Positions 1 through 8,399 of a stretch of DNA of 37,121 nucleotides are shown piece by piece (the first letter of the stretch is position 1; every line of letters starts with the position of its first letter). The translations under genes and the position numbers were made by a program. The DNA lies in NCBI GenBank assembly GCA_023388335.1, contig JAEWGL010000244.1:1-37121 (forward strand), written 5' to 3'. Source of the DNA: Pseudomonadota bacterium (GTDB taxonomy: Bacteria; Pseudomonadota; Gammaproteobacteria; Pseudomonadales; Pseudomonadaceae). The notes beneath the pieces were generated by a model. The model worked only from the letters and a program-made list of their open reading frames with translations. It did not search any database and had not been told where the DNA came from.

Positions 1-497
1 GCCAGGGCAATACTGAGCCACATGCCGTAGACCTGCATGGTCTCGCGGCCCATGGGCAGGGGGTCGAGCGGGTAGAACTGCACCAGCAGCAGGCTGTAGG
101 CGCCCAGGGCCAGGCCCGAGAGCACCAGCGAATAGACCCATGGCAGGGTCACCGCGGCAATGGCCAGGGGCACCAGGTAGTACGACACGAAGGGGTTGGT
201 CGAGCCACCCGAGTAGTACAGCAAGGCACTGTGGATCAGCAGGTCGCACGCCAGCTGGAAGGCGTATTCGAGCTCGGTGACCGGCAGTGAGAAACGCAGG
301 CGCAAGGCCGTGAAGGCGCACAACAGCGACGACAGTACCAGGGTCAGCGCCAGGGCCAGCCACGGCAACGGCAGCAGGTCGGTCCAGTAGGCCACGCCCA
401 CCGAGCCGGCCTGGGCAGCCAGTACCAGAATGCGGATGAAGGTCAGGCGCCACAGGTTCTGGCGGGTGGCGGACAGCGGATGTTCAGCGGCGAGCAT
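1..497 (-). CDS. roxS: RoxS/RegB/PrrB-type redox sensor histidine kinase, N-terminal part (gene runs off the left edge)
   Basis: The reverse strand reads from an ATG at 497 to the window edge without a stop, giving about 165 residues; the kinase core lies outside. The start is supported by an AGGAG about 6 bases upstream. The protein begins with a short cytosolic stretch followed by several hydrophobic segments (roughly residues 20-37, 44-62, 80-95, 104-140), as in the membrane sensor domain of RegB/PrrB kinases. Residues 97-103 are GGSTNPF, which matches the GGxxNPF quinone-binding signature of that family. RegB-type kinases sense the redox state of the ubiquinone pool and phosphorylate a RegA/PrrA-type regulator (RoxR in Pseudomonas), controlling terminal oxidases. 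The partner gene would be expected just beyond the left edge. It is divergent from the SIMPL gene. The family is secure; the symbol follows Pseudomonas usage. Confidence 0.85.
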   Translation of the reverse strand, partial: MLAAEHPLSATRQNLWRLTFIRILVLAAQAGSVGVAYWTDLLPLPWLALALTLVLSSLLCAFTALRLRFSLPVTELEYAFQLACDLLIHSALLYYSGGSTNPFVSYYLVPLAIAAVTLPWVYSLVLSGLALGAYSLLLVQFYPLDPLPMGRETMQVYGMWLSIAL

Positions 498-686
498 GCG
501 CTCTCCTGATGAGTACTGCGAAAGAATCGGCCGCAGTATACCGAAGCCGGACCCCCGCCTGCAGCGATGCGGCAAAGCGCCACACTTTTTTACAGATCCA
601 ATGATGGCCTTTTATGAACCTGGTTCGGTTGTTTCGGTCTTACGGGCCATGCGTGGACGGCCACGCCAAATGCCAAGGAGTCACAC

Positions 687-1403
687 ATGCTAATTCCCCG
701 TCGCAGCGTCCCCCTGCTTCTGTCCTGTGGCCTGCTGGCCAGTCTGCCAGCATTGGCCGCTGACGAGCCACGCTTCAACCAGGTCTCGCTGCGTGCCGAA
801 GTCAGCAAGGAAGTGTCGCGCGACCTGATGGTCGTGACCCTCTACAGCGAAGCCCAGAACAGCGATCCGGGCACACTCGCCAAGCAGATCACCGAGACCA
901 TGAACAAAGCCGTGCAGCAGGCGCGCCAGGTCAAGGACGTGAAGATCAACCAGGGCAGCCGCAACAGCTACCCGATCTACGACACCAAAGGCCAGAAGAT
1001 CACCGGCTGGCGCGAGCGTGCCGAGCTGCGCCTGGAGAGCGCCGACTTCCCGGTCCTGTCCAAGCTTACCGGCGAGCTGCTGCAGGATCTGAAGATGGGG
1101 GGTATGGACTTCTCCATCGCCCCGGCCACGCGCAAGACCAGTGAAGATGCGCTGCTCAAGGAAGCGGTGGACGCTTTCAAGGCGCGCGCTCAACTTGCCA
1201 CCGAGGCCCTGGGCGGCACGGGCTACAAGGTCGTCACCCTGAACCTTAACATCACCGGCTACCCACGCCCTTACCTGCGCAGCGCGCCGATGATGATGAA
1301 GGCAGCGTCGGCCGATGAGGCCGCTCCGGCGCCGGACATCGAGGCAGGCACCAGCGAGGTCAGCATGAATGCCGACGGACTGATCGAAGTATTGATGCCC
1401 TGA
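687..1403 (+). CDS. Exported SIMPL-domain (DUF541) protein
   Basis: This 238-residue protein starts with a clear signal peptide (MLIPRRS, a leucine-rich core, then a cleavage site near ALA-AD, about residues 24-25). The ATG is preceded by AAGGAG with 7-base spacing. The rest matches SIMPL/DUF541 proteins: a beta/alpha domain with a pattern of short strands and a central helix, for example the QKITGWRERAELRLES segment near residues 97-112. The family includes periplasmic or outer-membrane proteins linked to oxidative stress in some bacteria, but no biochemical activity is established and none is assigned here. It is monocistronic by position: divergent from roxS and separated from dppA1 by about 300 bases holding a repeat array. 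The very C-terminus is acidic and may be flexible. Confidence 0.85.
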   Translation: MLIPRRSVPLLLSCGLLASLPALAADEPRFNQVSLRAEVSKEVSRDLMVVTLYSEAQNSDPGTLAKQITETMNKAVQQARQVKDVKINQGSRNSYPIYDTKGQKITGWRERAELRLESADFPVLSKLTGELLQDLKMGGMDFSIAPATRKTSEDALLKEAVDAFKARAQLATEALGGTGYKVVTLNLNITGYPRPYLRSAPMMMKAASADEAAPAPDIEAGTSEVSMNADGLIEVLMP

Positions 1404-1404
1404 T

Positions 1405-1525
1405 AAGCTGCAAGCTGCAAGCCTCAAGCTGCCAGGCAGCGTCTGGAAGGCTGCGGCTTGTCGCTTGTCGCTTGCAGCTTTGAGCTTTGAGCTTTGAGCT
1501 TTGAGCTTTGAGCTTGCAGCTTGGC
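1405..1525. repeat. Facing arrays of 7-bp tandem repeats (inverted heptamer arrays)
   Basis: Immediately after the SIMPL stop codon lie four 7-base units in register at 1405-1432 (AAGCTGC, AAGCTGC, AAGCCTC, AAGCTGC). After a spacer of about 23 bases come ten units at 1456-1525: GCTTGTC twice, GCTTGCA, GCTTTGA five times (1477-1511), GCTTGCA, GCTTGGC. The two arms are inverted relative to each other (AAGC versus GCTT), so the RNA could fold into a long stem with several registers. Short heptamer arrays of this kind recur between genes in Pseudomonas. A role as transcription terminator or 3' mRNA stabiliser for the SIMPL gene is an inference. The rest of the gap to 1707 holds an operator-like palindrome at 1532 and otherwise no clear signal. 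Confidence 0.8.
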
Positions 1526-1531
1526 CTCCTA

Positions 1532-1543
1532 GCAAACGTTTAA
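1532..1543. promoter_or_regulatory. Candidate repressor operator upstream of dppA1
   Basis: The sequence GCAAACGTTTAA shares its first ten bases with the perfect 12-bp palindrome GCAAACGTTTGC found upstream of opdP at 5250. The core resembles LacI/PurR-family operators. No regulator gene is in the window; in P. aeruginosa a repressor, PsdR, is encoded inside the dpp cluster, so a homologue elsewhere is another candidate. It lies 165 bases before the dppA1 start. Confidence 0.4.
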
Positions 1544-1707
1544 CTTCGGCGAAAATTACACACAGGCGACATCTTTGTACGTTCGTGCCACGGTTTTGAC
1601 GCCAACTATCCTTCTGAGTGTTGCATTGGGAATAACCCCTGCATAAGTATCGGTGAGTCGGCTCACGAGGCCGCCCTCAATTAAAAAATGACAACAATGA
1701 GGCCACC

Positions 1708-3333
1708 ATGCTCAAACACGCAGTCATTCCGTTCCTGGTCGGTGCAGGCTTGCTCGCCGGCGCCCCTTCCGCGCTCGCCGCGACCAACCTGGTGTTCTGC
1801 TCCGAAGGCAGTCCGGCCGGGTTCGACCCCGGGCAGTACACCACCGGAACCGACTTCGATGCCTCAGCCGAGACCGTCTTCAATCGCCTGACCCAGTTCG
1901 AGCGCGGCGGCACTGCCGTCATTCCAGGCCTGGCCACCCGTTGGGACGTGTCCGACGATGGCCTGACCTACACGTTCCACCTGCGCGAGGGGGTCAAGTT
2001 CCATATCACCGAATTCTTCAAGCCGTCCCGCGCGTTCAACGCCGATGACGTGCTGTTCACCTTCAACCGCATGCTCGACAAGGACATGCCGTTTCGCAAG
2101 GCCTACCCCACCGAGTTCCCGTACTTCACTGACATGGGCATGGACAAGAACATCGCCAAGCTCGAAAAGGTCGACGAGCACACCGTGCGCTTCACCCTCA
2201 ACCAGGTCGACGCCGCCTTCATCCAGAACCTGGCCATGAGCTTCGCCTCGATCCAGTCCGCCGAATACGCCGACCAGTTGCTCAAACAGGGCAAGCCCGC
2301 TGACATCAACCAGAAGCCGATCGGCACCGGACCGTTCGTTTTCAGCAAATACCAGAAAGACGCGCAGATCCGCTTCAAGGGCAACAAGGAATACTGGCAG
2401 CCTGATGAGGTGAAAATCGACAACCTGATCTTTGCCATCACCACCGACGCCTCGGTGCGCATGCAGAAGCTCAGGAAGGGCGAGTGCCAGGTCACCCTGT
2501 TCCCCCGACCGGCCGACATCGAGCCGCTGAAGCAGGATCCGAAGCTGCAGATGCCTGAGCAGGCCGGCTTCAACCTTGGCTACATCGCCTACAACGTGAT
2601 GGACAAGATCAAGGGCAGCGATCAGCCCAACCCCATGGCCCAGCTCAAGGTCCGCCAGGCGCTGGACATGGCGGTGAACAAGCAGCAGATCATCGACTCG
2701 GTGTATCAGGGCGCGGGCCAACTGGCAGTCAACGCCATGCCGCCGACTCAGTGGTCCTACGACACGACCATCAAGGACGCTGCCTACGACCCGGAAAAAG
2801 CCAAGGCCCTGCTCAAGGAAGCCGGGGTCAAGGAAGGCACCGAGATCACCCTGTGGGCCATGCCGGTGCAGCGGCCCTACAACCCCAATGCCAAACTGAT
2901 GGCCGAAATGTTGCAGGCTGACTGGGCCAAGATCGGCATCAAGGCCAAGATCGTCAGCTACGAATGGGGCGAATACATCAAGCGTTCCAAGGGCGGCGAG
3001 AACGGCGCCATGCTGATCGGCTGGAGCGGCGACAACGGCGACCCGGACAATTGGCTGGGCACCCTGTTCGGCTGCGATGCGCTCTCGGGCAACAACTTCT
3101 CCAAGTGGTGCTACAAGCCTTTCGACGACCTGATCAAGCAGGCCAAGGCGACCCCCGACCAAGCCAAGCGCACCGAGCTGTATAAACAGGCACAACACAT
3201 CCTCAAAGACCAGGTGCCGATGACCCCCATCGCCCACTCCACGGTCTACCAGCCAATGAGCGACAAGGTGCAGGGCTTCAAGATCAGCCCGTTCGGCCTC
3301 AACGCCTTCTATGGCGTCAGCGTGAGTAAATGA
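1708..3333 (+). CDS. dppA1: Periplasmic dipeptide-binding protein, first of three DppA-like paralogues
   Basis: This is a 541-residue family 5 extracellular solute-binding protein, close to the length of E. coli DppA. A signal peptide ends near residue 25 (SALA-AT) and the mature protein starts NLVFCSEGSPAGFDP. Family features include the TYTFHLREGVKFH strand, the NADDVLFTFNRM helix, KPIGTGPFVF and the late GDNGDPDNWLGTLFGCD segment. Cysteines in VFCSEG, KGECQ, FGCDAL and KWCYK match the two disulfides of DppA. A GAGG lies 5 bases before the ATG. It would deliver peptides from the periplasm to DppBC. It is very similar along its length to the next binding protein, indicating tandem duplication, and less similar to the third. 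Ligand preference cannot be read from sequence. The symbol follows the P. aeruginosa multi-dppA cluster and the number is positional. Confidence 0.9.
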   Translation: MLKHAVIPFLVGAGLLAGAPSALAATNLVFCSEGSPAGFDPGQYTTGTDFDASAETVFNRLTQFERGGTAVIPGLATRWDVSDDGLTYTFHLREGVKFHITEFFKPSRAFNADDVLFTFNRMLDKDMPFRKAYPTEFPYFTDMGMDKNIAKLEKVDEHTVRFTLNQVDAAFIQNLAMSFASIQSAEYADQLLKQGKPADINQKPIGTGPFVFSKYQKDAQIRFKGNKEYWQPDEVKIDNLIFAITTDASVRMQKLRKGECQVTLFPRPADIEPLKQDPKLQMPEQAGFNLGYIAYNVMDKIKGSDQPNPMAQLKVRQALDMAVNKQQIIDSVYQGAGQLAVNAMPPTQWSYDTTIKDAAYDPEKAKALLKEAGVKEGTEITLWAMPVQRPYNPNAKLMAEMLQADWAKIGIKAKIVSYEWGEYIKRSKGGENGAMLIGWSGDNGDPDNWLGTLFGCDALSGNNFSKWCYKPFDDLIKQAKATPDQAKRTELYKQAQHILKDQVPMTPIAHSTVYQPMSDKVQGFKISPFGLNAFYGVSVSK

Positions 3334-3340
3334 GTCCGAC

Positions 3341-3377
3341 CCGGCGCCCCAGCCTGACAGGCACCACGGGGCGCCGG
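3341..3377 (+). other. Intercistronic hairpin after dppA1
   Basis: CCGGCGCCCC at 3341-3350 pairs perfectly with GGGGCGCCGG at 3368-3377 around a 17-base loop. No T-run follows, so it is more likely an mRNA 3'-end stabiliser or partial attenuator than a full intrinsic terminator. Confidence 0.6.
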
Positions 3378-3567
3378 CCCGGCTCGGACCCGCTGTAGGA
3401 AGCAAGGAAGTTTCCTCCCTATCAGCAAGAAAAATCCCACGCAATCTAGCGCAATCGTACCTATCGGCGCCCGCCATCCGCTCGTAAGGTTTTGGCATGT
3501 GCACCGTCGGCGCGATTCGACGGAGTGTGTGCGAAAAAAACCACACGTATGAGGACAAGGAGACGTT

Positions 3568-5160
3568 ATGCGCCCTACCCGTCTGTTTTCTGCCGTGCTC
3601 GGCCTTGCCCTCATGGCGCAGGCCAGCGATGTCCTGGCCAGCACCCTGGTGTTCTGCTCCGAAGGCAGCCCGGCCGGCTTCGACACCGCGCAGTTCACCA
3701 GCGCCACCGACAACGATGCCGCCGAGCCGATCTACAACCGCCTGGTGCAATTCGAACGCGGCGGTACCGCCGTGCATCCAGCGCTGGCCAAGGACTGGCA
3801 GGTGAGCGACGACGGCCTGCGCTACACCTTCCACCTGCGCGAGGGCGTGCGCTTTCATGCCAACGAGGGCTTCAGCCCGACCCGCGACTTCGCTGCCGAC
3901 GACGTGCTTTTTACCTTCCAGCGCATGCTCGACAAGGCGCACCCGTTCCGCAAGGCTTACCCCACGGAGTTCCCCTACTTCGTTGGCATGGGCCTGGACA
4001 AGAACATCGCCCGCGTGGAAAAGGCCGGCCCTCTGGCCGTGGTGTTCACCCTCAACGCCGTCGATGCGGCCTTCATTCAGAACCTGGCCATGAGCTTCGC
4101 CTCGATCCTCTCGGCCGAGTACGCCGAGCACCTGCTCGCCAAGGGCCGCCCCAGCGACATCAACCAGAAGCCCATCGGCACCGGCCCGTTCGTGTTCCAG
4201 CGATACCAGAAGGACTCGCAGATCCGCTACAAGGGCAACAAGAACTATTGGGCCCCCGCCGAGGTGAAGCTGGACAACCTGATCTTCTCGATCAACATCG
4301 ACCCTTCGGTGCGCATCCAGAAACTGCGCCGCAACGAGTGCCAGATCACCCTGCACCCACGCCCTACCGACCTGCCTGCGCTCAGGGCCGACGACACGCT
4401 GCAGGTCTTGCAGCGACCCGGCTTCAACCTCGGCTACATCGCCTACAACACCCGCCACGCCCCGTTCGACCAACTGCAGGTGCGCCAGGCCCTGGACATG
4501 GCAGTGAACAAGCAGGCGATCCTCCAGGCGGTGTACCAGGATTCCGGCCAGCGGGCCGTCAACGCCATGCCACCCACCCAATGGTCCTACGACGATACGC
4601 TACAAGACGCTCCCTACGACCCCGCCAAGGCCCGCGAGCTACTCAAGGCCGCAGGCGTCAAGGAGGGCACCGAGGTCACCCTCTGGGCCATGCCGGTGCA
4701 GCGCCCCTACAACCCCAACGCCAAGCTGATGGCCCAAATGCTGCAGGCCGACTGGAGCAAGCTTGGCCTCAAGGTGCGCATCGTCAGCTACGAATGGGGC
4801 GAATACCTCAAGCGCATGAAGCGCGGTGAACACGATATCGCGCTGATCGGCTGGACCGGCGACAACGGTGACCCGGACAACTGGCTGGGCACCCTCTACA
4901 GCTGCGACGCCATTGGCAGCAACAACTACTCGCAGTGGTGCGACCAACAGTACGACGCGCTGGTGAAACAGGCCAAGACCGTCACCGACCGCGAACAACG
5001 CACCCAGCTCTATCGACAGGCCCAGCAGCGTCTCAAGCAGCAGGTGCCGATCACCCCGGTCGCCCACTCCACGATCCACCAGCCACTGGGCCTCAAGGTC
5101 GTGGACTTCAAGGTGAGTCCTTTCGGACGCAACGACTTCTCCGGCGTCAGCACCGAGTAA
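3568..5160 (+). CDS. dppA2: Periplasmic dipeptide-binding protein, second DppA-like paralogue
   Basis: This 530-residue family 5 solute-binding protein has a signal peptide cut near residue 25 (VLA-ST) and the mature start TLVFCSEGSPAGFDT. The start is well placed behind AAGGAG with 5-base spacing. It shares long identical blocks with the preceding gene, for example FRKAYPTEFPYF, DINQKPIGTGPFVF and WAMPVQRPYNPNAKLMA, and the same four cysteine positions. The first lobe differs around residues 50-60, where the ligand entrance loops of DppA lie, so its peptide range may differ. A separate 230-base upstream region with a CCGTCG/CGACGG hairpin (3504-3523) may allow expression partly independent of dppA1. 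It is probably one of several receptors feeding one DppBCDF pump; the number in the symbol is positional. Confidence 0.88.
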   Translation: MRPTRLFSAVLGLALMAQASDVLASTLVFCSEGSPAGFDTAQFTSATDNDAAEPIYNRLVQFERGGTAVHPALAKDWQVSDDGLRYTFHLREGVRFHANEGFSPTRDFAADDVLFTFQRMLDKAHPFRKAYPTEFPYFVGMGLDKNIARVEKAGPLAVVFTLNAVDAAFIQNLAMSFASILSAEYAEHLLAKGRPSDINQKPIGTGPFVFQRYQKDSQIRYKGNKNYWAPAEVKLDNLIFSINIDPSVRIQKLRRNECQITLHPRPTDLPALRADDTLQVLQRPGFNLGYIAYNTRHAPFDQLQVRQALDMAVNKQAILQAVYQDSGQRAVNAMPPTQWSYDDTLQDAPYDPAKARELLKAAGVKEGTEVTLWAMPVQRPYNPNAKLMAQMLQADWSKLGLKVRIVSYEWGEYLKRMKRGEHDIALIGWTGDNGDPDNWLGTLYSCDAIGSNNYSQWCDQQYDALVKQAKTVTDREQRTQLYRQAQQRLKQQVPITPVAHSTIHQPLGLKVVDFKVSPFGRNDFSGVSTE

Positions 5161-5180
5161 ACCCTACCGCGTGAGCCCGG

Positions 5181-5212
5181 GCGTGCGATCCACGCTCGCG
5201 GCGCCGTGCGCC
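5181..5212 (+). other. Pair of short GC hairpins after dppA2
   Basis: GCGTG (5181-5185) pairs with CACGC (5191-5195), and GGCGC (5200-5204) pairs with GCGCC (5208-5212). Both are short and lack a T-run. They form part of a pattern of hairpins at the ends of the secreted components of this cluster. Confidence 0.35.
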
Positions 5213-5249
5213 CTGAATTCTCGCCACGTGCCCGGTTGCGAGGGCAAGG

Positions 5250-5261
5250 GCAAACGTTTGC
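5250..5261. promoter_or_regulatory. Perfect 12-bp palindrome upstream of opdP, candidate operator
   Basis: GCAAACGTTTGC is a perfect dyad and matches the central core of LacI/PurR-family operators. A ten-base match recurs upstream of dppA1 at 1532. It sits 77 bases before the opdP GTG start, a suitable position for a promoter-proximal operator. The cognate regulator is unknown; a PsdR-type repressor or a LacI-family protein are both possible. Confidence 0.5.
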
Positions 5262-5337
5262 AACCCCTGTGTCACCCGCAACACGCCCGGTCCATGAGGC
5301 CGTGGCGATAACTAGAAGATAGAAAGGGAGCTTCATC

Positions 5338-6717
5338 GTGAGATCAACCACCACCACTGCATTGGCCCTGTCACTCGGCGCATTGTCCGCCCTCGCCCAG
5401 GCCGAACCCGCCAGCCAGGACTTCTATCCGCTGAGCCTGGCTCAGGCCAGCGCACAGGATTCGGCCGAAGGTTTCTTCGACGGACAGAGCCTGTCTGGCA
5501 CCACGCGCAACTGGTATGCCCGCGAACGCGCCACCCGCGCGCCACTGTGGAAGTACACCAAGCGTGATGGCAGCCGCCACGACACCCACAGCCGCGACAA
5601 CTGGCTGCAGGGCACCATCCTCAACTACAGCTCAGGCTTTACCCAGGGCACCGTGGGCTTTGCCGCCCAGGTCGCCGCCTACAATGCCGTGGCCTTGGAA
5701 CAAGGCCGCGCCGCAGTCGCCGGGCCGAACAACCGCACCCTGACCCATAGCGACGGCGACGTCATCGGCCAGTGGAGCAAGGCGGGCCTGGCCAACGTCA
5801 AGGCGCGCATTTCCAACACCACCCTGACCGCCGGGCGCCAATCGGTCGACACGCCGGTGATCGCCGATATTGGCAACCGCGCGCTGCCCTCGAGCTTCCA
5901 GGGCGTGAGCCTGCGCAGCGCCGAGTTCGACAACCTGTCGTTCGACCTCGGCAGCTTCGACCGGGTCTCGCCGCGAACCGAACAGAGCCTGAGCAAGTTC
6001 CGCTCCGAGTACGGCGCTGCCGGCGAGGAAACCGACCGCATCAGCATGGCCGGGGTCAACTACCAGCCGCTCAAGAGCCTGACCACCAGCCTCTACGCGG
6101 CCAAGGTCGATGACTTCTGGAACCAGTACTATTTCGGCGCCACCCATGTGCTCGGCGATAATGCCGCGCTGAGCCTGACCACCGGTCTGAACTACTACAA
6201 GACCCAGGATGAAGGCCGCGGCAAACTGGGGGCCATCGACAACGACACCTACAGCCTGTCGCTAGGGCTCAGCCACCTGGCCCACTCGCTGACGTTTTCG
6301 TACCAGCAGGTCGACGGCAACGAGTACTTCGACTACCTGCACGAGACCAACGGGATCTTCCTGGCCAACTCGCTGCTTTCGGACTTCAACGGGCCGAACG
6401 AGAAATCCCTGCAAATCGCCTACGTGTTGAACATGGCGCAGTACGGCCTCCCAGGGCTGAAGTTCAACCTCTACAACGCCCGCGGCTGGGGCATCGACGG
6501 CACCCACTACAAGGGCACCGGCTACGACGTGACCGGCATGGACGGCGAGAACCACTACGAGTGGGGCATCGGCACCAGCTATGTGGTGCAGAGCGGCGCG
6601 ATGAAGAACACCAGCATCCGCGCCACCTACACCGCCCACCGGGCGAGTGCGGCGCAGGCTGACGGCAGCCTCGACGAACTGCGGCTGGTCACCATCATCC
6701 CGTTCAACATTCTCTGA
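5338..6717 (+). CDS. opdP: OprD-family outer-membrane porin, OpdP-like (peptide uptake)
   Basis: This 459-residue protein begins at a GTG at 5338, supported by AAAGGGAG about 7 bases upstream. A signal peptide ends near residue 22 (AQA-EP). The mature part is typical of the OprD family: an N-terminal GFFDGQSLSGTTRNWYARE strand region, alternating aromatic beta-strands, and a terminal FNIL strand. OprD proteins form 18-stranded monomeric channels with an arginine ladder in the pore. Members sit beside their substrate operons; this one lies between dppA genes, the position of opdP in P. aeruginosa, where OpdP takes up dipeptides and glycine-glutamate. It is therefore the likely outer-membrane gate for the Dpp transporter. 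A palindrome 77 bases upstream suggests its own regulated promoter. Family assignment is firm; substrate is inferred from context. Confidence 0.88.
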   Translation: MRSTTTTALALSLGALSALAQAEPASQDFYPLSLAQASAQDSAEGFFDGQSLSGTTRNWYARERATRAPLWKYTKRDGSRHDTHSRDNWLQGTILNYSSGFTQGTVGFAAQVAAYNAVALEQGRAAVAGPNNRTLTHSDGDVIGQWSKAGLANVKARISNTTLTAGRQSVDTPVIADIGNRALPSSFQGVSLRSAEFDNLSFDLGSFDRVSPRTEQSLSKFRSEYGAAGEETDRISMAGVNYQPLKSLTTSLYAAKVDDFWNQYYFGATHVLGDNAALSLTTGLNYYKTQDEGRGKLGAIDNDTYSLSLGLSHLAHSLTFSYQQVDGNEYFDYLHETNGIFLANSLLSDFNGPNEKSLQIAYVLNMAQYGLPGLKFNLYNARGWGIDGTHYKGTGYDVTGMDGENHYEWGIGTSYVVQSGAMKNTSIRATYTAHRASAAQADGSLDELRLVTIIPFNIL

Positions 6718-6729
6718 CGGCGTGCGCCA

Positions 6730-6749
6730 CGGCCGGTCCACGCCGGCCG
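6730..6749 (+). other. Intercistronic hairpin after opdP
   Basis: CGGCCGG (6730-6736) pairs with CCGGCCG (6743-6749) around a 6-base loop. There is no T-run. It lies between opdP and dppA3 and could protect the upstream transcript end or reduce read-through. Confidence 0.5.
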
Positions 6750-6789
6750 CGGCGACTACGCTGGAAAAAACCGAAAGCAGGGAGGTTTC

Positions 6790-8385
6790 ATGAAAACGCT
6801 ACCGCTACGGGCTGCCCTGGCAGCCCTGGTGTTGAGCCAGGCAGCCGGCCTTGCGGCCAAGCCGCTGGTGGTCTGTACCGAGGCCAGCCCCGAGGGCTTC
6901 GACATTGTCCAGTACACCACCGCGGTGACCGCCGATGCCGCGGCTCAGACGGTGTTCAACCGCCTGGTCGACTTCAAGCCCGGCACCACCGAGATCCAAC
7001 CGGCCTTGGCCGAGCGCTGGGACATCAGCCCCGACGGCCTGACCTACACCTTCCACCTGCGCCAGGGCGTTAGGTTCCACACCACCGAGTACTTCACCCC
7101 GACCCGCGACATGAACGCCGATGACGTGCTCTGGAGCTTTCGTCGCCAGCTCGACCCTGGCCACCCCTGGCACGACAAGACCAGCGTCGGCTACCCCTAC
7201 TTCGAGAGCATGAGCTTCAGTGACCTGCTCAAGTCGGTTGAAAAACAGAACGACCATACCGTGGTCTTCACCCTCAACCGACCCGAAGCGCCTTTCCTAC
7301 GCGATCTGGCCATGGGTTTCACCTCGATCTACTCCGCCGAATACGGCGACCAGTTGATCAAGGCCGGCAAGACCGCCCAGCTCAACAGCAAGCCGATCGG
7401 CACCGGGCCGTTCATCTTCCAGCGCTACAACAAGGATGCCCAGGTCCGCTTCAAGCCCAATCCCGAGTACTTTCGTGGCAAACCGCCGGCCGATGCGCTG
7501 ATCTTCGCCATCACCCGCGACAGCAACGTGCGCCTGCAAAAACTACGCGCCAACGAATGCCAGATCGCGCTCTACCCCAAGCCGGACGATGTGCCCTCGA
7601 TCAAGGCCGATCCGATGCTCAAGGTCGCCGAGATAGAGGGATTGGTCACCGGCTATATCGCCATGAACACCCAGCGTCCGTATTTGAACGATGTGCGCGT
7701 GCGCAAGGCGATCAACATCGCCTTCGACCGCCAGAGTCACGTCGACCAACTGTTCGGCAAGGGCAATGCACTGGTTGGGCTCAACCCTTATCCGCCGACC
7801 CTGATCGGCTTCAACACCGCCAACCAGAACCCGCCCCGCGACCTGGACAAGGCACGTGCCCTGCTCAAGGAGGCCGGGGTGCCCGAAGGCACGGTGCTGA
7901 CCCTGTTCACCCGCAACGGCGGCGGCGGCACCAACCCCAATCCGCGCCTGAGCGCCGAGATGTTCCAGGCCGATCTGCGCCAGATCGGCATCAAGCTGGA
8001 CGTGCGCATCATGGAATGGGCCGAAATGCTGCGCCGGGCAAAAAACGGCGAGGCCGACATGGTTTCCACCGGCTGGGCCGGCGACAACGGCGACCCGGAT
8101 AACTTCCTCAGCCCTCTGCTCAGCTGCGACGCCGCCAAGAGCGGCGAGAACTATGCGCGCTGGTGCAACCCTAAGTTCCAGACGCTGATTACCCAGGCGC
8201 GCCAAGTGATCGACAATGATCAACGCGCCAGGCTCTATGCCGAGGCGCTGGCGGTGTACGATGACGATCAGCCGTGGATCAGCATGGTCCATCCGAAGAC
8301 GTTCACGGCCATGCGCAGGAATGTGGAGGGTTACCACATCAACCCTCTGACCAATAACAACTTCGCCACTACCCAGGTGAAGTAG
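6790..8385 (+). CDS. dppA3: Periplasmic peptide-binding protein, third DppA-like paralogue
   Basis: This 531-residue family 5 solute-binding protein carries a signal peptide (MKTLPLRAALAALVLSQ, cut near AGLA-AK) and starts behind GGGAGG with 5-base spacing. It keeps the fold markers seen in the two earlier paralogues (VVCTEASPEGFD, TYTFHLRQGVRFH, NADDVLWSF, KPIGTGPFIF, GDNGDPDNFLSPLLSCD) but is clearly divergent: the WAMPVQRPYNPN block becomes LFTRNGGGGTNPNPR and the Trp in PDNWL is Phe. It is the receptor encoded directly before dppB, the place of the principal dppA in other Pseudomonas clusters (dppA4 in P. aeruginosa), so it may be the core receptor. Ligand preference is not predictable here; the symbol number is positional only. 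Confidence 0.88.
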   Translation: MKTLPLRAALAALVLSQAAGLAAKPLVVCTEASPEGFDIVQYTTAVTADAAAQTVFNRLVDFKPGTTEIQPALAERWDISPDGLTYTFHLRQGVRFHTTEYFTPTRDMNADDVLWSFRRQLDPGHPWHDKTSVGYPYFESMSFSDLLKSVEKQNDHTVVFTLNRPEAPFLRDLAMGFTSIYSAEYGDQLIKAGKTAQLNSKPIGTGPFIFQRYNKDAQVRFKPNPEYFRGKPPADALIFAITRDSNVRLQKLRANECQIALYPKPDDVPSIKADPMLKVAEIEGLVTGYIAMNTQRPYLNDVRVRKAINIAFDRQSHVDQLFGKGNALVGLNPYPPTLIGFNTANQNPPRDLDKARALLKEAGVPEGTVLTLFTRNGGGGTNPNPRLSAEMFQADLRQIGIKLDVRIMEWAEMLRRAKNGEADMVSTGWAGDNGDPDNFLSPLLSCDAAKSGENYARWCNPKFQTLITQARQVIDNDQRARLYAEALAVYDDDQPWISMVHPKTFTAMRRNVEGYHINPLTNNNFATTQVK

Positions 8386-8399
8386 AACAAGAACGATCG

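Noticed and set aside
1477..1525. CRISPR-like array
   Set aside because: The 7-base units are contiguous with no spacers, so it is a simple tandem repeat.
1864..4581. 905-codon open frame on the minus strand across dppA1 and dppA2
   Set aside because: It lies antisense to two clear homologous genes and arises from G/C third-position bias; its protein shows no family motifs.
3492..4829. 445-codon plus-strand frame inside dppA2
   Set aside because: It is in another phase than the receptor gene, is Arg/Pro/Gln-rich and has no recognisable domain.
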